From assembly GCA_965649825.1 (NCBI GenBank), contig OZ287704.1, positions 248,001 through 312,000 of the forward strand: a DNA stretch of 64,000 bases, read 5' to 3'. The stretch comes from Penicillus capitatus (lineage: Eukaryota > Chlorophyta). The position numbers and the translations under genes were made by a program. Under the pieces are notes generated by a model. It was not told where the DNA came from. It searched no databases and worked only from the letters and a program-made list of their open reading frames with translations. Shown here piece after piece: positions 1-12,465 of the stretch; positions within the stretch are counted from its first letter, which is position 1; each line of letters begins with the position of its first letter.

Positions 1-86
1 AAGAGCGATCTGGGTTTTGCTTTGGATGGGGACTGACAGGTGTGAACAATGACGATGACGATGAAGCTATCACGCAGTCGGAGTTC

Positions 87-2113
87 ATGACCGAAGCACC
101 GCCAGGATTGGTGGGACTCATGAATCTAGGCAATACCTGTTTTCTGAATGCGGCCCTGCAATGTCTACGATGCACCCCAGGCTTCGCGACGCTGGTGGTG
201 CCTGAACTAAGTCAAGGATTTGAAAGTGTGACCAACAATGACACAGGAAAACCGCATTCACAGAACACCATCATCCCTCAACCGCAACACAAGTATCAAG
301 GACAACAGATAAGACGGACACTAAAGCGACAAAGGAGTCATTCACACAGTCTGAGTTCTTCATTTCCCCGTTCCGTACATCTCGACATGGACTGTAGCGT
401 CCTGTCGAGGACAAGTTCATTGCCAGATCCATTACCGTATGAGATAGGGAGCCGACTGAAGGGGGAGACGGGGTTGGCCGGAGGATCGGTGCTGAGACTG
501 TCCAGCGCACCAAACTTGTTGTACAAGGAGGAGGCGGCGTCTGCTGCATCGCCTGCCTCCACGACTGTCGCCGCCGTGTCGTGTCTCGACAAAGAAGTGT
601 CTTTTCATATCAGCCGTGAGATTCCAGCCATCAAGGATCCAGCTGAAGATCTCAAGTCACTCGATGGAATCCACGATGGTTGTCATTACAAGACCAGCAT
701 TACACAGCCTATTATTGATAAGCAGGCAGCCGTGGCTAACGAAACAGCTGCCGGAGATCGCGATCACCTCGAAATGACAAGCGGCACTGATGTAGCATTG
801 TCAGTGCCTTTGGCAAAGAATGACGATACATCGCCGGCATCTGATAAAAAAGAGAGTGAAATAATTGAAGATCGGGGGATAAAGAAAGGGACAGAATCTG
901 CAGCGAAAACTGCGGAAGTTGAGTTATCTGTGGATTTCATTTCCGCTTTCCAAAAACTGGTCATGGATGTTTGCCTTGGAGAGGCAGAGCATCATCGTAG
1001 CCCACGTGACCTCTACCTTCAGCTCAAGAAACTTCCACAAGGAGAGTGGTTTTGCGATGGCGGCCAGCACGATTGTCAAGAGATCTTCAAGGTGCTGCAC
1101 TGTCCTTCTGTCGCCGCTCAGGTGTGATGTGTGTCCTCTCATGTCGCCGGCAGGTATTGCTGGACGCCATTCATGCCAGTTATGCGGAACAGAGTGTCCA
1201 AACGGAACCGCAGTTTGGGCGATGCATCAGCGATGTCTCTACGACAGAGCGCGATGTCTTACAGGAGATTGAGCTCGAAAACCTCAAAGCCAACAGCCTA
1301 TGGCGGAACTACTTATCCCACGATGCCAGCCCGATCACTGACGTCTTTGCTGGCCAATTACAGATCGTCCGGGTTTGTCAGAAATGCCATTGCCGCAGCA
1401 CCACCTACGAGCCATTTTGGGATCTCTCGCTATCTCTCTCCCGGGAAAGAGTGAGTTGGTTCAATCCTGGACGCATGTCTGGCTCACTGGATGATCTTAT
1501 GCGCGCCTTCACTGCTGCCGAAGTATTGCAAGGAGACGAAGCTCCATACTGCGATTGCTGCGAACAAAAATCTCCAACCACACGGAGAATTCTGATTCAT
1601 CGATTTCCCAAAGTACTGGTGATTAATATCAAACGATTTAAGTACACCAAAGATGGCAGAGAAAAACTCACATCCAACATCACCTTCCCTTCCCGGGCGC
1701 TTCGACTCCACGTAAGAATCGAATCCAACACCGCCGTCGCCGCCAACGCATCTGATAAGATCTTCTTCCCTGTGACAGAACTTTGCATCCAAGGAGCACC
1801 AGCATGAAGGGATTTCAGAGATCTATGACTTGTATGCTGTCAGCAATCATTACGGTACGCTTGGAGGAGGGCACTACACCGCCTTCTGCAAGGTATACCC
1901 TCGACGACGGACCCACCGTGGGGCATCTCTGACAGGAGCAAGCGTGTGCAGGTGAAAGATTCCTGTGGGAAGGATGGATGGTACTCGTTCAATGACAAGA
2001 TTGTGACGAAGATCAGTGAAAACATGGTTGTGACACCGAATGCTTACATTCTCTTTTATGCGATGCGTCTCTCCTCGGAATCTTCTCACACATCCAACAC
2101 AATGCATGCGTGA
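87..2113 (+). CDS. Ubiquitin carboxyl-terminal hydrolase (USP/UBP family), 5' end possibly incomplete
   Basis: A USP-type cysteine protease that removes ubiquitin from proteins. Seen: the Cys box [18 protein letters not shown] with its catalytic Cys codon at 138-140, a QHDCQE segment, the zinc-ribbon-like pairs CQKCHC and CDCCEQ, and the His box [11 protein letters not shown] near 1861-1892 followed by WYSFND. The Cys box and the rest of the catalytic core are separated by about 270 acidic, Ser-rich residues. Introns: 1092-1153, 1712-1802 and 1893-1951; the four exons give about 604 residues from the ATG at 87. The same frame is open to the left edge with no stop, so an upstream exon may be missing. 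The next gene converges on it. The USP assignment is firm; the substrate is unknown. Confidence 0.85.
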
Positions 2114-2765
2114 AGCAGTTTGTCCTGAAATCAACAGATGGTGATAATTGAGGTTTCGATCTGTGAGCGATTGTCTTCGCCTGTGGATGACTGCTTCTTC
2201 TTCCCTATGGGTTCCTTTTGCTTGTTTATTCTCCCTCTTTCACTTGCTTATTCCATCCATCATTGTTTTTGCTAAATTTTGAAGTCAGGAGTCGTCACGA
2301 TCGACGAAAATCTCATCCAAAAACAATGCGCTTTGACCACTGTATTGTCAGGGGCATCTCTCATTTTATCGCGTTCTAGTGATCTGTGAAATAATCTCCC
2401 GCAAGCAACGGATTGTGCTAGTTTATGAAAATGATGTCTTCCGATGGGCTGTGTGGTTGAACTGTGGATTTCGATGTCCTCATCTTTTCGTATCGTGTCA
2501 TGACCCCGATGGATTTGCCCATCGATGAACGTCTCTTCATTTCTTTGCTGACAGGACGGACGGTGAAGCGACATTCCTCTCCTCGTCGGTGTATCCAATC
2601 TATGTGACGTTGGACTAGAAAGCGCTGGGATACAAATGACTGGACACCGATGCATGTGTTTTTTCCTTTTTGGACCATTCCTTGCTAAATCGTTCAACAA
2701 CGGATGAAACCAAAGAGAGATGTTCACTGGACCCCTTCTACTACATCTCTTTGAAAATAGCGAAT
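2114..2765. other. Convergent 3' intergenic stretch
   Basis: About 650 bases between the stop codons of the USP and PHGDH genes. A 165-codon open frame on the minus strand (2272-2769) has no recognisable motif and a His/Arg/Ser-rich composition, so I read it as chance. I see no RNA gene. Confidence 0.5.
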
Positions 2766-5310
2766 TCAATCACCCCCTTGATCTTGGGGAACTGCATCAG
2801 AACCTACACGTCCACAGGATGCCATAATGGGCTTTCTCGTCTGCAATTGCAATAAAACCTCGCGGCTGGGTTCTTCATCGATACCAATTGCCATCAGGGC
2901 CTCTTCTCCTCGTCTACCAGGTCGACAGACCGTCATGAAGCTCACATTGACGCCCGCCTCGCTCAGCAGAGCAGCACAACTGGTAATGATACCTGGCTGG
3001 TCGATCTGCAGGCAAGATGTGGACCTCTTTGACGGAAGAGATGCTCAAGTCACCTGTCTTAGTAGAAGAATGGAGCCCTCCAGTGCCAGATCCACATCAA
3101 AGGAACCAACTTTTGTCAAATGTGGATTGGTGTACTTAACACAACCTTCCATGTAAAGACGATTGTACTTATCCAAGGCGGCGGAGAATTTGGTTTCGGA
3201 TGTCTTCATTGAGATGGACATCGAAGACAAGACATCTCTGCACGCACACCATCCGTTCTGCCACCAGACGATCGTGATCTCTCGGACCTTCCTTCAGATC
3301 GGACAGTGATCTCGGAAATGTGGAGTCCTCTGTTCTCGGCGAGCAAGTCGGCGTTGACCATGTTGACTTTAACTTCCGAGATCTGCTCCAGGATGCCTTT
3401 GATTACATTGGCACGGAGGAGACGCGTGTCGAGGTCGTCTCCTCGGGGAGATGAGTAGCAGATACTGATGTCTGTAGAGCCGCTGTCAGCTACCAACTGA
3501 ATCGCAGCTTTGCCGAGTCTTTCTGCCAGTTGAATGTATGGACGCAGTTCTTTCTGAATCTCTGGTGGGACCATCGGCGCGTTGACAGCTGTGGACACCA
3601 GCTCCCCTAGACACCACGACACGATGCACGCCGTCAACCAACCCTCTGCCGACAATGACCTTTCAGCGCTGCAGCCACGGCCTCCACGATCTCGATCGCG
3701 ACTCCTTCTTGTGCTTCGGAGGTCGAAGCACCCAGGTGAGGTGTACAGATCACCTAAGCCATTCAAACGATGCCTCGTATAGAGATAGATGTTCGCGAAA
3801 GGGACGAGAGACTTGTGGGTGCTTGACGAGTGGATGATCAGGAGGCGGCGGCTCCGATTCAAACACATCCAAAGCCGCTTGTGCCACCGTGCCTAGGAAC
3901 ACGTGAAGACAGGACGGCCAGTTTCGTGCTGTACCTACCATCATCCAGTGCTTCCAGCAAAGCTTCATCGTCGATGACGCCTCCACGGGCCACATTAACG
4001 ATACGGACACCTAAAGAACGTGCACATCTTTGCCAGCGATCCCTTTGACAATCTTTCTTTACCCTTCTTCATTTTGCTGAAGGCAGATTTGTCGAGCATC
4101 TTCTTAGTTCCTGCCGTCAGCGGCATGTGCAAAGACAAGAAATCTGCAGACTTCATTGCCTCATCAAAGTGCACCAGTTTCACACCTACGCTTTCAGAAG
4201 TCCACAGAGAACCTTGCGACACAAATCGAGACCAATGGCCCTGGCTTTTTCGTCTGAAGCGTAGGGATCATGACCAATAACATTCATACCGAGACCCTTG
4301 GCTCTCCTTGCTACTTCAGATCCAACCTAAAGAGTGAGATTTGAAAAGACAGTTGAGAGAGAGAGGTGTGTGTGTTGTTTATTGAGCTTTACTTTTCCGA
4401 ATCCCATGACAGCCAGTGTCTTGCCCACGAGACTCGTCCCCACGAACTCACTTCGATTCCACTGTCCGTTCTTCATCGAAGCATCGGCTGCCGGAATATT
4501 CCGTGACATACTGCAGAGTAAAGCGATTCCATGTTCAGCTGCTGCCACTGTGTTGGCCGTAGGTGCGTTCACAACCAAACACCCTGCCTGTCACATCACC
4601 ACCTCAGGTGCATTCCGCGGACTCAGCTAGACACACTTCGGTGGCGGCAGCTAGATCGACATTATCCACACCCACTCCTGCACGACCCACCACTTTCAAT
4701 CGTCCGTTTGCTGCCTCGAACACGGCTCTTGTGACTTTTGTCGCCGATCGGATGATTAAGGCATCCGCCTGAGCTGCCTTTTCTTTGAGCTCTTCTTCGG
4801 ACAGACCATAGGAACAGTCAATGACAGCCAACTCGCTCAGAATCTTCACCCCTGCAGAATGGGAAACTTCTGATCCTTCTTTTTTCGTTGCTTTGTGGAC
4901 AGACCTGCATCTCCCAACTTTTCCGTAATCAACACAGTGGGTGCCGTGTCTGGGAGTGTCTCTGAACGCAGTATCGTGTTTCAGAAGAGTGAGTCTGTAG
5001 ACGGTGTGACATACCGGATTTGATCGTTTCTTGTACTGTGGCGGCTGAGATCACTTTGGTCCTAGGCCTCAGTTTAACGTAATTCGCTGAGATCCCCTAT
5101 AGATCCGACACCAGACTCAGCGTCGACGCATCCGCACATACACACGCCTACCATTCGGCAGACTGTCGTCGCGTTGCGTCGCGTCATGTTCGCGCGTCGT
5201 CGCGTATCCATGCGTCGCGCATTCCGCGCCGTCGTCTTCCAACATCCGAGACGTTTCGTCTCCGTTACCCATCCACGATGCTGCGACAGAAGAGCTCCAA
5301 CGGATGTCAT
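2766..5310 (-). CDS. D-3-phosphoglycerate dehydrogenase, plastid-type, with ACT domain
   Basis: Oxidises 3-phosphoglycerate to 3-phosphohydroxypyruvate, the first step of the phosphorylated serine pathway. Thirteen exons sum to 1914 nt (637 residues); introns lie at 5097-5151, 4962-5014, 4852-4904, 4588-4636, 4327-4392, 4186-4232, 4011-4062, 3893-3938, 3754-3812, 3607-3659, 3238-3287 and 3006-3053 (46-66 nt). Exon 1 encodes an Arg-rich, nearly acid-free leader beginning [13 protein letters not shown], typical of an organelle transit peptide. Then come [24 protein letters not shown], the Rossmann GFGKVGSEV, VNVARGG, the catalytic-His motif TPHLGAST, an intervening domain, and a C-terminal ACT domain ([12 protein letters not shown] to AIGIDEEP). 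Length and order match plant plastid enzymes. The gene is divergent from the RING gene with almost no spacer. The last about 20 residues are less certain. Confidence 0.93.
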
Positions 5311-5379
5311 CGTTCAATTGGGTCCCACGTGTGTACGTTCGTTCACATACGCACTGATTGCCGCACAATTGCCTTGGAA

Positions 5380-6159
5380 ATGAATCAGCATGCGTCATCC
5401 GCACTCGAGGTTATTACGGTATTGTGCCCAGTGAGTTCACGACGAGGTCGATTCGTGACATCTTTGTGTACCGCCATACAAGAAACCACCATTTCTATTG
5501 AATCTTCTCAACTGGCGTCTTCTGTAGCAACGGCGAGCCCTTCTGTCTTGAGCGGACATCGAGCCGAAGTCGTTGACTTACGTTCTTTGGCGCTGGACGC
5601 TTCACAGATGCAGCCGCAGAATATCCCCAACGAACGAACGGTTGTCGAATCCTGCCTCTCCTGTTTGACATGCCTCGTCTGCTGGAGTTGCTGGAAGGAT
5701 GTTTTTTGGGCATTGGTTGGCAGTGGCTCGGACGGATTCGGTCGATATGTACCGCCAGGTTCCGACATTCCCGTTGCCCAAGCAGCACCGCAGATGCATC
5801 CGCGGATAGAAGAACAGCAACATCTACTAGAGAGTCCAGGAAAGTATCCCTTAGGAGAGTTCAGTCGTTTAGAAGAGCACGAAGATCCGAAAACTCTATT
5901 GTACAAGGCAGGAGTACCGCGATTTCCAGACATACACAAACAGGTTCCGCGTTGCCTGGATCCGACCAGCAAAAAAGGCAGCTTTCAGGATCTCGGAGAA
6001 TTCTGCCCAACGTGTTTAGACCCGTACACTCCGGAGAATCCAAAAATCGTCACCAAGTGTGGACATCATTTCCACCTGGGCTGCATCTTTTCGTGGTTGG
6101 AACGGTCCAATACGTGTCCAGTGTGTTCACGGCCAATGAGCTTCGAAGAATTTGAATGA
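5380..6159 (+). CDS. RING-H2 finger E3 ubiquitin ligase
   Basis: A C-terminal RING finger of C3H2C3 type reads FCPTCLDPYTPENPKIV, then TKCGHHFHLGC and CPVCSRPMSFEEF, ending at the stop at 6159. The phrase TPENPKIVTKCGHHFHLGC closely resembles a family of plant RING proteins (At3g02290-like), which supports ubiquitin-ligase activity. The roughly 200 residues upstream are Ser-rich, then include a Cys/Trp-rich patch (SCLSCLTCLVCWSCW) near 5655-5697 that could be a membrane or lipid anchor. I ch ose the ATG at 5380; another in-frame ATG at 5278 would overlap the first exon of the divergent PHGDH gene. No intron was needed, but the N-terminal half is poorly conserved and one could be hidden there. 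Confidence 0.75.
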   Translation: MNQHASSALEVITVLCPVSSRRGRFVTSLCTAIQETTISIESSQLASSVATASPSVLSGHRAEVVDLRSLALDASQMQPQNIPNERTVVESCLSCLTCLVCWSCWKDVFWALVGSGSDGFGRYVPPGSDIPVAQAAPQMHPRIEEQQHLLESPGKYPLGEFSRLEEHEDPKTLLYKAGVPRFPDIHKQVPRCLDPTSKKGSFQDLGEFCPTCLDPYTPENPKIVTKCGHHFHLGCIFSWLERSNTCPVCSRPMSFEEFE

Positions 6160-6399
6160 GGCAGATGACCTCTTTTGTGTGATAATCTGGTTGCAGACAA
6201 AAGCACCCTGATATACTTTGTATCCTACTACGGTGAAACTGTATTGCCCAGGACAGTCCGTCTGGTTGTACGACATAGCTGTATGTTATGACTCGGCGAA
6301 CAGCGATTTCAAAAAATAGGGTTTCTCAATCAATTATTCAATAAAACCCGGCAGTTTTGCATCTGCTCATCAGCTGTTCGTTTTTTATTCGACGTCCTG

Positions 6400-7000
6400 T
6401 GACGCCTGTGAACAAGAAGGGTCGCTGAGTGGGGCTTTGCAGAGAATGAAGTCGCGGAAGGCCGTTTTGATCAAGAGACTCTTTTTCTCCTCCCTCCGGG
6501 AAACCTGTCCTTAGTTAGCGGTTCCAAACAACGCGTTCTTATCAATGAACGCGTTGTGGCACGGTGACATGCTTATTGTCGATCTTTGCTCTTGGTCGTC
6601 GTACATCTGCACGCACATTCAGCCAAGGGTCATGTACTTGCATATGCAGGTGGTGCGTTTGATCGAGCAAGAACGATGGATTGGATATCGAAACGCCGGG
6701 ATGCCTTTGCTCTGGTGAACCTGACAGACACAAAAATGTATCCGTGTAATGCAATCCCTGTGAGGTCTCGTCCAGACGGCTTCTCGACGTGTCATCAATG
6801 ACATCGTATATCACCATCTCTATCGTCTTTGTCAGCAAGGCACAAACGCTGGCAGCACGAAGGCGATGTGCTGAGTTCTGAAGAGTGAGATTGTACGACT
6901 TCAGGAGTAACGGAGGTACTCGACTTGAAAGACGTGACGAACGCATAGCTTGGCCGAATGCTTGACGCGGCTCTGTTTCCAGCCGTACGTTGTCCGTCTC
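6400..7000 (+). other. Unassigned stretch with coding-like, apparently spliced pieces
   Basis: Several plus-strand pieces read like exons separated by short GT-AG gaps: an open piece at about 6441-6552, a second from about 6629 beginning AKGHVLAYAGGAF and containing TMDWISKRRDAFAL, and a third near 6760-6860 containing ASRRVINDIVYHHLYRL. No complete frame with a start and stop could be assembled, and no family is recognised. It could be a small fast-evolving gene, a pseudogene, or 5' sequence of the downstream transporter. Confidence 0.2.
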
Positions 7001-7142
7001 TCATGTGGTCTGATATTTAAAATCCTGCTGTACTGCAGAGATGGTTAACGCAGCATCACTCGTCTGTCCCCTTGCATTCCGCGGAGTTGTTTTGTGGCGA
7101 ACGCAGTGTTCCGAACTCGGCAAGATTCGTCTGTGAATAGAC

Positions 7143-8860
7143 ATGGAAATCGATGCTCCACGCAACGCAGCTGCGGCACAGCACTCGACCGAGCTACGGA
7201 AATGCGAAAACCCCAAAGGAATATTCTTTTTACTGACACTTTTATTCACGTGGACGCTCGTGGACAGAGGTGATGACACGATGTCTCTGGAGGAGTCCTC
7301 CAAGCTGTACTTATTTTCGCAGGCATCATTGCTTCAAACACGATAAACGGCAGCGACGATGACGGGAACTACAACGGAATACGCGTGAGTTCGTTCTTTC
7401 TTCAAGTTGAAGAATCCTTGTCGACTTCTGTTTGCAGGACGACATCGAGATGTCGAACTTCGAAAACGGCCTTCTGTCATCAGCGCTGTCGGCTGGAATC
7501 ATCGCGTGCTCTCTGTTTCTCGCACGAATCGCCTTTCGCTTTCCGCCGATGGTCATCGTGGGCGCCGGACTACTGCTCTGGTGTGTTGCTGCTGCGGCTT
7601 CTGGTCTGGCTAACAGTTTCTATGCACTGTTCACGTGTCGCTTTCTCATGGGCGTGGGCGAGTATCCGATCTTTTCACTCGGATCCATCGTCATCGGTGC
7701 GTGTAGTTATCAGTGCGCAAACAATGCTTACAGAAAGTGTGATGGCAGATGATGTGGCACCGAGTAGGAGTACAGCTTTTTGGCTGGCCGTATTCTACAC
7801 AGCAGGTCCTGTCGGCGTCGCCTGCGGCTTCTTCATCGGTTCAGTACTGGGCAGCAACATGTCATGGCGATACGTCTTCCTCTTTGAAGCGTCCGTTGCT
7901 CTTCCATTCGTCCTATGGTGCTTCGCAACAAAACCTTTCGACATCCAAAGAGATTGCGAGACGTCCAACGGTGCTGTCGCTGAGGGCCAAGAGGCGGTGA
8001 ACGGCGGATCTTCCGCGTGGCGTGACCTGAAACGCCTGATGAAGCATGTGATCTTCGATTTGAGTGTCTCCGGAGATCTGTTGCATTTTGGTTTCCTTAC
8101 CATTTTTGAGTACTGGGGAGGTCGAATCGTTGCAGCGGTTTTCGACAACGATCAGACGGACATCTACTTCGGAGGAGCTGTTGTCATCGGTTGCATCCTT
8201 GGCGGGTTAATTGGCGGCATCGTCCTGGATACCATTGGTGCGTCGTCCTCATAACGATACGCTCCTCATCGATGTACACACTATGTGCAGGATCTTCTGT
8301 CAGGAATGCCCTGTCACTCTCCTGTGTCGCCTGCTTTGTCACAGGAATCATCGTTGTTCCGGCCATCCTCTTGCTGGAAAACTTCTACGTCGCTGTGGCG
8401 TGCATTCTTGTCTGCTTTGCTGTCGCATCACTCCCACAGGTCGATTGTACTCCGGATCAAAGAAACGGTTCACATGTTGTCGTGTGCTCAGGGACCGTTG
8501 GCAGGCGTCGCGTTGTGGACAGTTCCCCTCGACTTACGTCCACTGAGCCGCAATGTCCAAACTGTCCTGGATTACGGAATCGGATCATTTCCAGCTACGG
8601 CTCTCTACGGCCTCGCCGTGGATCTGTTGAAAAAGAACCACAGCGAGGAAACTTCCTTTCGTTATGCGACGGCCGGTGCATGTCTTATCGTGATCTCGGC
8701 AGGGGCGATTCTTCTTCTCGGTGCTTTCATGAGCACCAATGAATCTGACTACAGAGTTCGATCCGGTACAGCGGCTGATGCCGACGTTTCTTCCGCGAAC
8801 TCGGAAAGCGACGAGGAACTGCTTCAACCACCGCTTGAAGACAACTTAGAAGAAGTCTAG
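7143..8860 (+). CDS. Major facilitator superfamily transporter, Spinster-like (copy 1)
   Basis: A predicted 12-helix membrane transporter of 489 residues. Six exons (7143-7269, 7323-7384, 7438-7696, 7734-8237, 8291-8439, 8492-8860) splice in phase. Helix 1 ends in LVDRGI, matching the Y/VDR signature of Spinster-type MFS proteins. RFLMGVGEYP, WLAVFYTAGPVGVACGF and MSWRYVFLFEA match helices 4-6. A charged cytoplasmic loop (RDCETSNGAVAEGQEA) separates the two halves, and the tail is acidic. Spinster proteins carry lysolipids, sugars or organic anions; the substrate here is unknown. A second copy lies at 17593-19271. Intron 3 is only 37 nt. Confidence 0.88.
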
Positions 8861-10449
8861 ACGTCGCTGCCGATACTATCGTGCATTTTTTGAGCAGTCT
8901 GGGTTGGTACTGCGTAAAACGATCACACGCTTTTCATCGATTCGAACATACAATACTTTCCCCTTCTCCATCATTATTGTTCACTGTTCTTTGCGTTTAT
9001 GTTAGGTTTCGATCACGTTTTTTTACCAACGACGAGATTCATGAGTATGAATATACTCTAAGTAAGATGTCTTTCGGATGCGAGCCTTCTAAGAAAGCAA
9101 GGAGGCTCTAGCTGTCTAGATTGGGTCATTTGTCATGATGGTCATTTCCTTTGACTTCTACACTTCTTACATTCCAATGCATTGCAAGTATCGTAATCTT
9201 AGCCATCTAAATACATCTTACGCTTCTTTTCCTTTCCTAGCAGGAGCATGATGCTCCTGGAGTCGTATCTGTCATTTCAAACATAACCATTTCACTCTCT
9301 AAAGCTTGCCATTTTTCATTCGACTAATATGGGATAGGATTCTCGCGGCATAAAGGACAGAATGCTTTTTGCGCGGACAGACATAGGTTTAGCAGCCGAC
9401 ACAGTTCGGTATTTCGGTATTTCGGTGTTTCCTTTCCTGATCATATCTAGCAATGTATACTTTTCCACGAGGACCTATATCTGACGCAAATGTTAACGAC
9501 GGTTCACGATTCCATGTTTAAACGAGGGATGATGATACGAAACGAGAAAAGACGAAATACTCATGGATTGATTGGACTCAAATGAACCCCATGTCACGGG
9601 CAATGAGCTGCCTGTAAAGCAGAGGGTTTTTATCGAATAGACATCGTCGAGCTTTAGCTGAGCCAAGTCAGAAACAAATGATCTGTTATGTGCGAGGTCT
9701 CTATGTTTGAATTAATAAGGTCAAAACACATCGAGGTATAAAGGTTACCGTACAAACCTCCTCTCGTACAAAACTAATCTGGCAGGGATAATAGTCCAAT
9801 GTTGTTGCTCATCAAGCAAAAATGGCAGCGGTTGGCCTGTCGTGTCATTTTATAACATTTGACATGAATCATTAATTTGTTACCTGAACTCCCCTTTTAA
9901 TCCGTGTTTGCATTTAGCTTGACGAGTCTCTTTCTGCGCTCTTAGCAACTCGCTGGTCGGTAGCATAGCCAACTTGTCATGCGTACGACCGCGGCTGCTG
10001 CACCAGCATTTGACGAACTATGACGCCATATACTGGACGTGTGATACTCGTTACCTCTTCAGAGTGTATGTACCCTTCAATAATCGTTCTTTTCTGTTAC
10101 CTTAACTTCTTACACTTTGGTCTGAAGTTCTTGCTTATCTTTTTGAATGAATGATAGAAAGTCGGATCCATTGTTCGTGTTGCAAGATAAAAAGCTCATT
10201 CTGAAAACGAAAGGTCGACGTTCACATGCATGATACACGTACCTCACACAGGCAAGTGCGTCGGGAGTTTAAGTTTTAACATGTCTAAGCACTCATCGAC
10301 GACACGCTTTTCTGCGAAACAGACCCAGCCGGCCTGCCAAAACGTGCCGCCAAGATTCTGCAAGGAGACTTCGCATCCGGGCATCTTCATCAAGCCTACA
10401 TCATATAAACAAGCTCAACGACGGTATCAACACCTTTCAAGTCTTCCCT
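8861..10449. other. Gene-free spacer downstream of transporter copy 1
   Basis: About 1.6 kb with only short open frames and, by eye, richer in A and T than the flanking genes. No protein motif, tRNA or clear repeat was recognised. Confidence 0.5.
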
Positions 10450-12465
10450 GACTCAAACGTGTCCCTGTACCAATGTTCTGAGTAAACTTTATAGGCCACA
10501 ATATAGCTGAAAATTGTCCACGTGGACCACCAGTCGTTGACCAGAATCAAGGCTTTGTGACTAGACGAGCTGTCCTGAGAGAGCTTCAATTACTCTGTAT
10601 GGACTTTTCCAGAATGGGGGAAACTTCTCATCGAGCTATGATGCGTGCAAAGGTATACATATACCCACACCAATTGGCTACAATAGGTACAAACAAAATA
10701 CCTCACGTCCTTTTGTTGCGAATGTTGTCTCTGACACGTCATTCAGTCGACGGCCTTCTTTCTGTGTCGTTTAACTCATCTGTGGATGCTTGGCTTCCAT
10801 CCATGTTGTCCCAAAATATAAGTATGTCGGATAAAGGCCAGTAACTCTATGTTTCGTCCATTCGCTAAAATCTTTCTCAGAGAACTTCTTTGCAAGAGAG
10901 TTTCTTTGGTCCATCAACCATCATGTTTTGTAGTCTTTCTATCAGCTTTTCTCGACACCTCTCACACAAACAATTGTTTGTTATGATGTGCATCTGGCGA
11001 TTAATTACAATTTCGATGTTCTTGACCGATAATGGGTTGTTGGTATTTGGCGAACTAAAACGTGGCTTATCGAACAAAGAGGATCCGTCTTAGGTGCTCA
11101 TAGTCCTCAATCTGTTGGATATTTTTATTCGTATTCTCTCTTTTGGGCTTCGTGCAAAACATTACCAATCATAACCGAGACAGAGAATCCACTAGCCTGC
11201 AAATGTAACGCACTCTAATGGAGCAGCTTAAGTTGGACCGGTGAAATCCATGAAAACGAACTTGCCCACCTTTTCAATATCTGGCAAGTGACCGAGAAGA
11301 ACTGATGGTACTTTTCACTTAAACTGCTGGCAGAACTGGCACATCCGGATATACTCCTCAACCTTACTTCTTTCCACAATATGATCCATCCTTCGTAAGA
11401 GCAAAAGTGTTCCTATGTTGCGTTCCGTACTGTATAATATGGACCTCACATAAGATGTCTTTCGTAATGACGCCAAGACGGCAGCTTGCTTTCCACTGTC
11501 CATCTACAATGGCTTCGATCGTCGCGACAAGAATTCGGGTAGAACATTTGTCTTTCCGGGAACAAAATGAACATTCGGGGAGATGTCGAGTATCTTATCT
11601 TGTCCAAACGGCATTTTCTAAATTAACTGTAGTTATACGAATTGACTAGAGTCTACATAAACGAATTATCTGTAAATAGAGTAACCTTCGCAGCAAACAA
11701 CCAAAGTGTAAATCGTTTCAGTGCACGGACAACGGCTTCTACTTCCAATCTGTTTGACACTTAATGGGCTGTAGCGATACGACTAAAATCCTATTGTGCA
11801 GCACATGACATGTTGTTCTTATGTCGAACAAGCTCCAAGTTCAAACGCACTAGCGTCTACCTCAAGATCCAACTTATCAACGCCAAGTGGATGCACAACC
11901 CTAATCGTATGAGTCTTAAGACGACTTACGAACAGAAACCAATCTTCAGATGTACCAGTCTCCACTGCCTTATGCAGCACTTCGTGGACGCCTCGCCGCA
12001 TCAAAAATGGACGATCTGTGAAAACCGTTCTCTCACTGAACGCCGTTCAGAACGTGTTAATGGATCGGAACGGCCTGCAGACGATTGATTAGATAAAGTT
12101 TTAGCCTTTTGGGGTGACGATGTGGCCTAAGAAAAGAAGCTTCTGCGCAAAGAAATGCATTATCCGGACGAAGCCTCTATCCATCATTTTGGGGTGTCTG
12201 GAACATCGCATGAAAGTTCGACTTGTGCTGCTCTTCCGATAGCGACAGAACTGAAGGTGGAATGAGATGCAAAGTGATTGACTATGTGTGACAAGATTGT
12301 GTGGGAGCTGCAGGCAATCGATCGGCTTCGAGAACTGGAGGAAAAGATCATTCAAGCAGCCGAACAGACGTCGCTCTTCTCGCAGCTCATCCATTGACAA
12401 CCGCGTTGCACATTGTGGATATCTACAGACATGTGAACGAATGCCGATCGACGTTCGTGGCAAAT
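10450..12465 (-). mobile_element. Degenerate Ty3/gypsy-type retrotransposon pol remnant
   Basis: Read on the minus strand, the pieces follow pol order. About 12463-12101 carries an end-of-RT segment with the LFLGHIVTPKG signature. About 12004-11819 carries an RNase-H start with LDLEVDASAFELGA. About 11503-11315 carries the integrase zinc-binding end VEEYIRMCQFCQQFK, and about 11300-11230 the core start GKFVFMDFTGPT. About 10620-10500 carries an integrase C-terminal GPY/F-like piece (FWKSPYRVIEALSGQLV, then VVHVDNFQLY). Stops and frameshifts separate every piece and part of the core is missing, so the element is dead. No LTRs were identified. It lies between the two transporter copies. Confidence 0.75.

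Noticed and set aside
2272-2769. A 165-codon minus-strand frame in the USP/PHGDH 3' spacer
   Set aside because: No motif, no ATG-linked context, and His/Arg-rich composition typical of non-coding sequence in this window.
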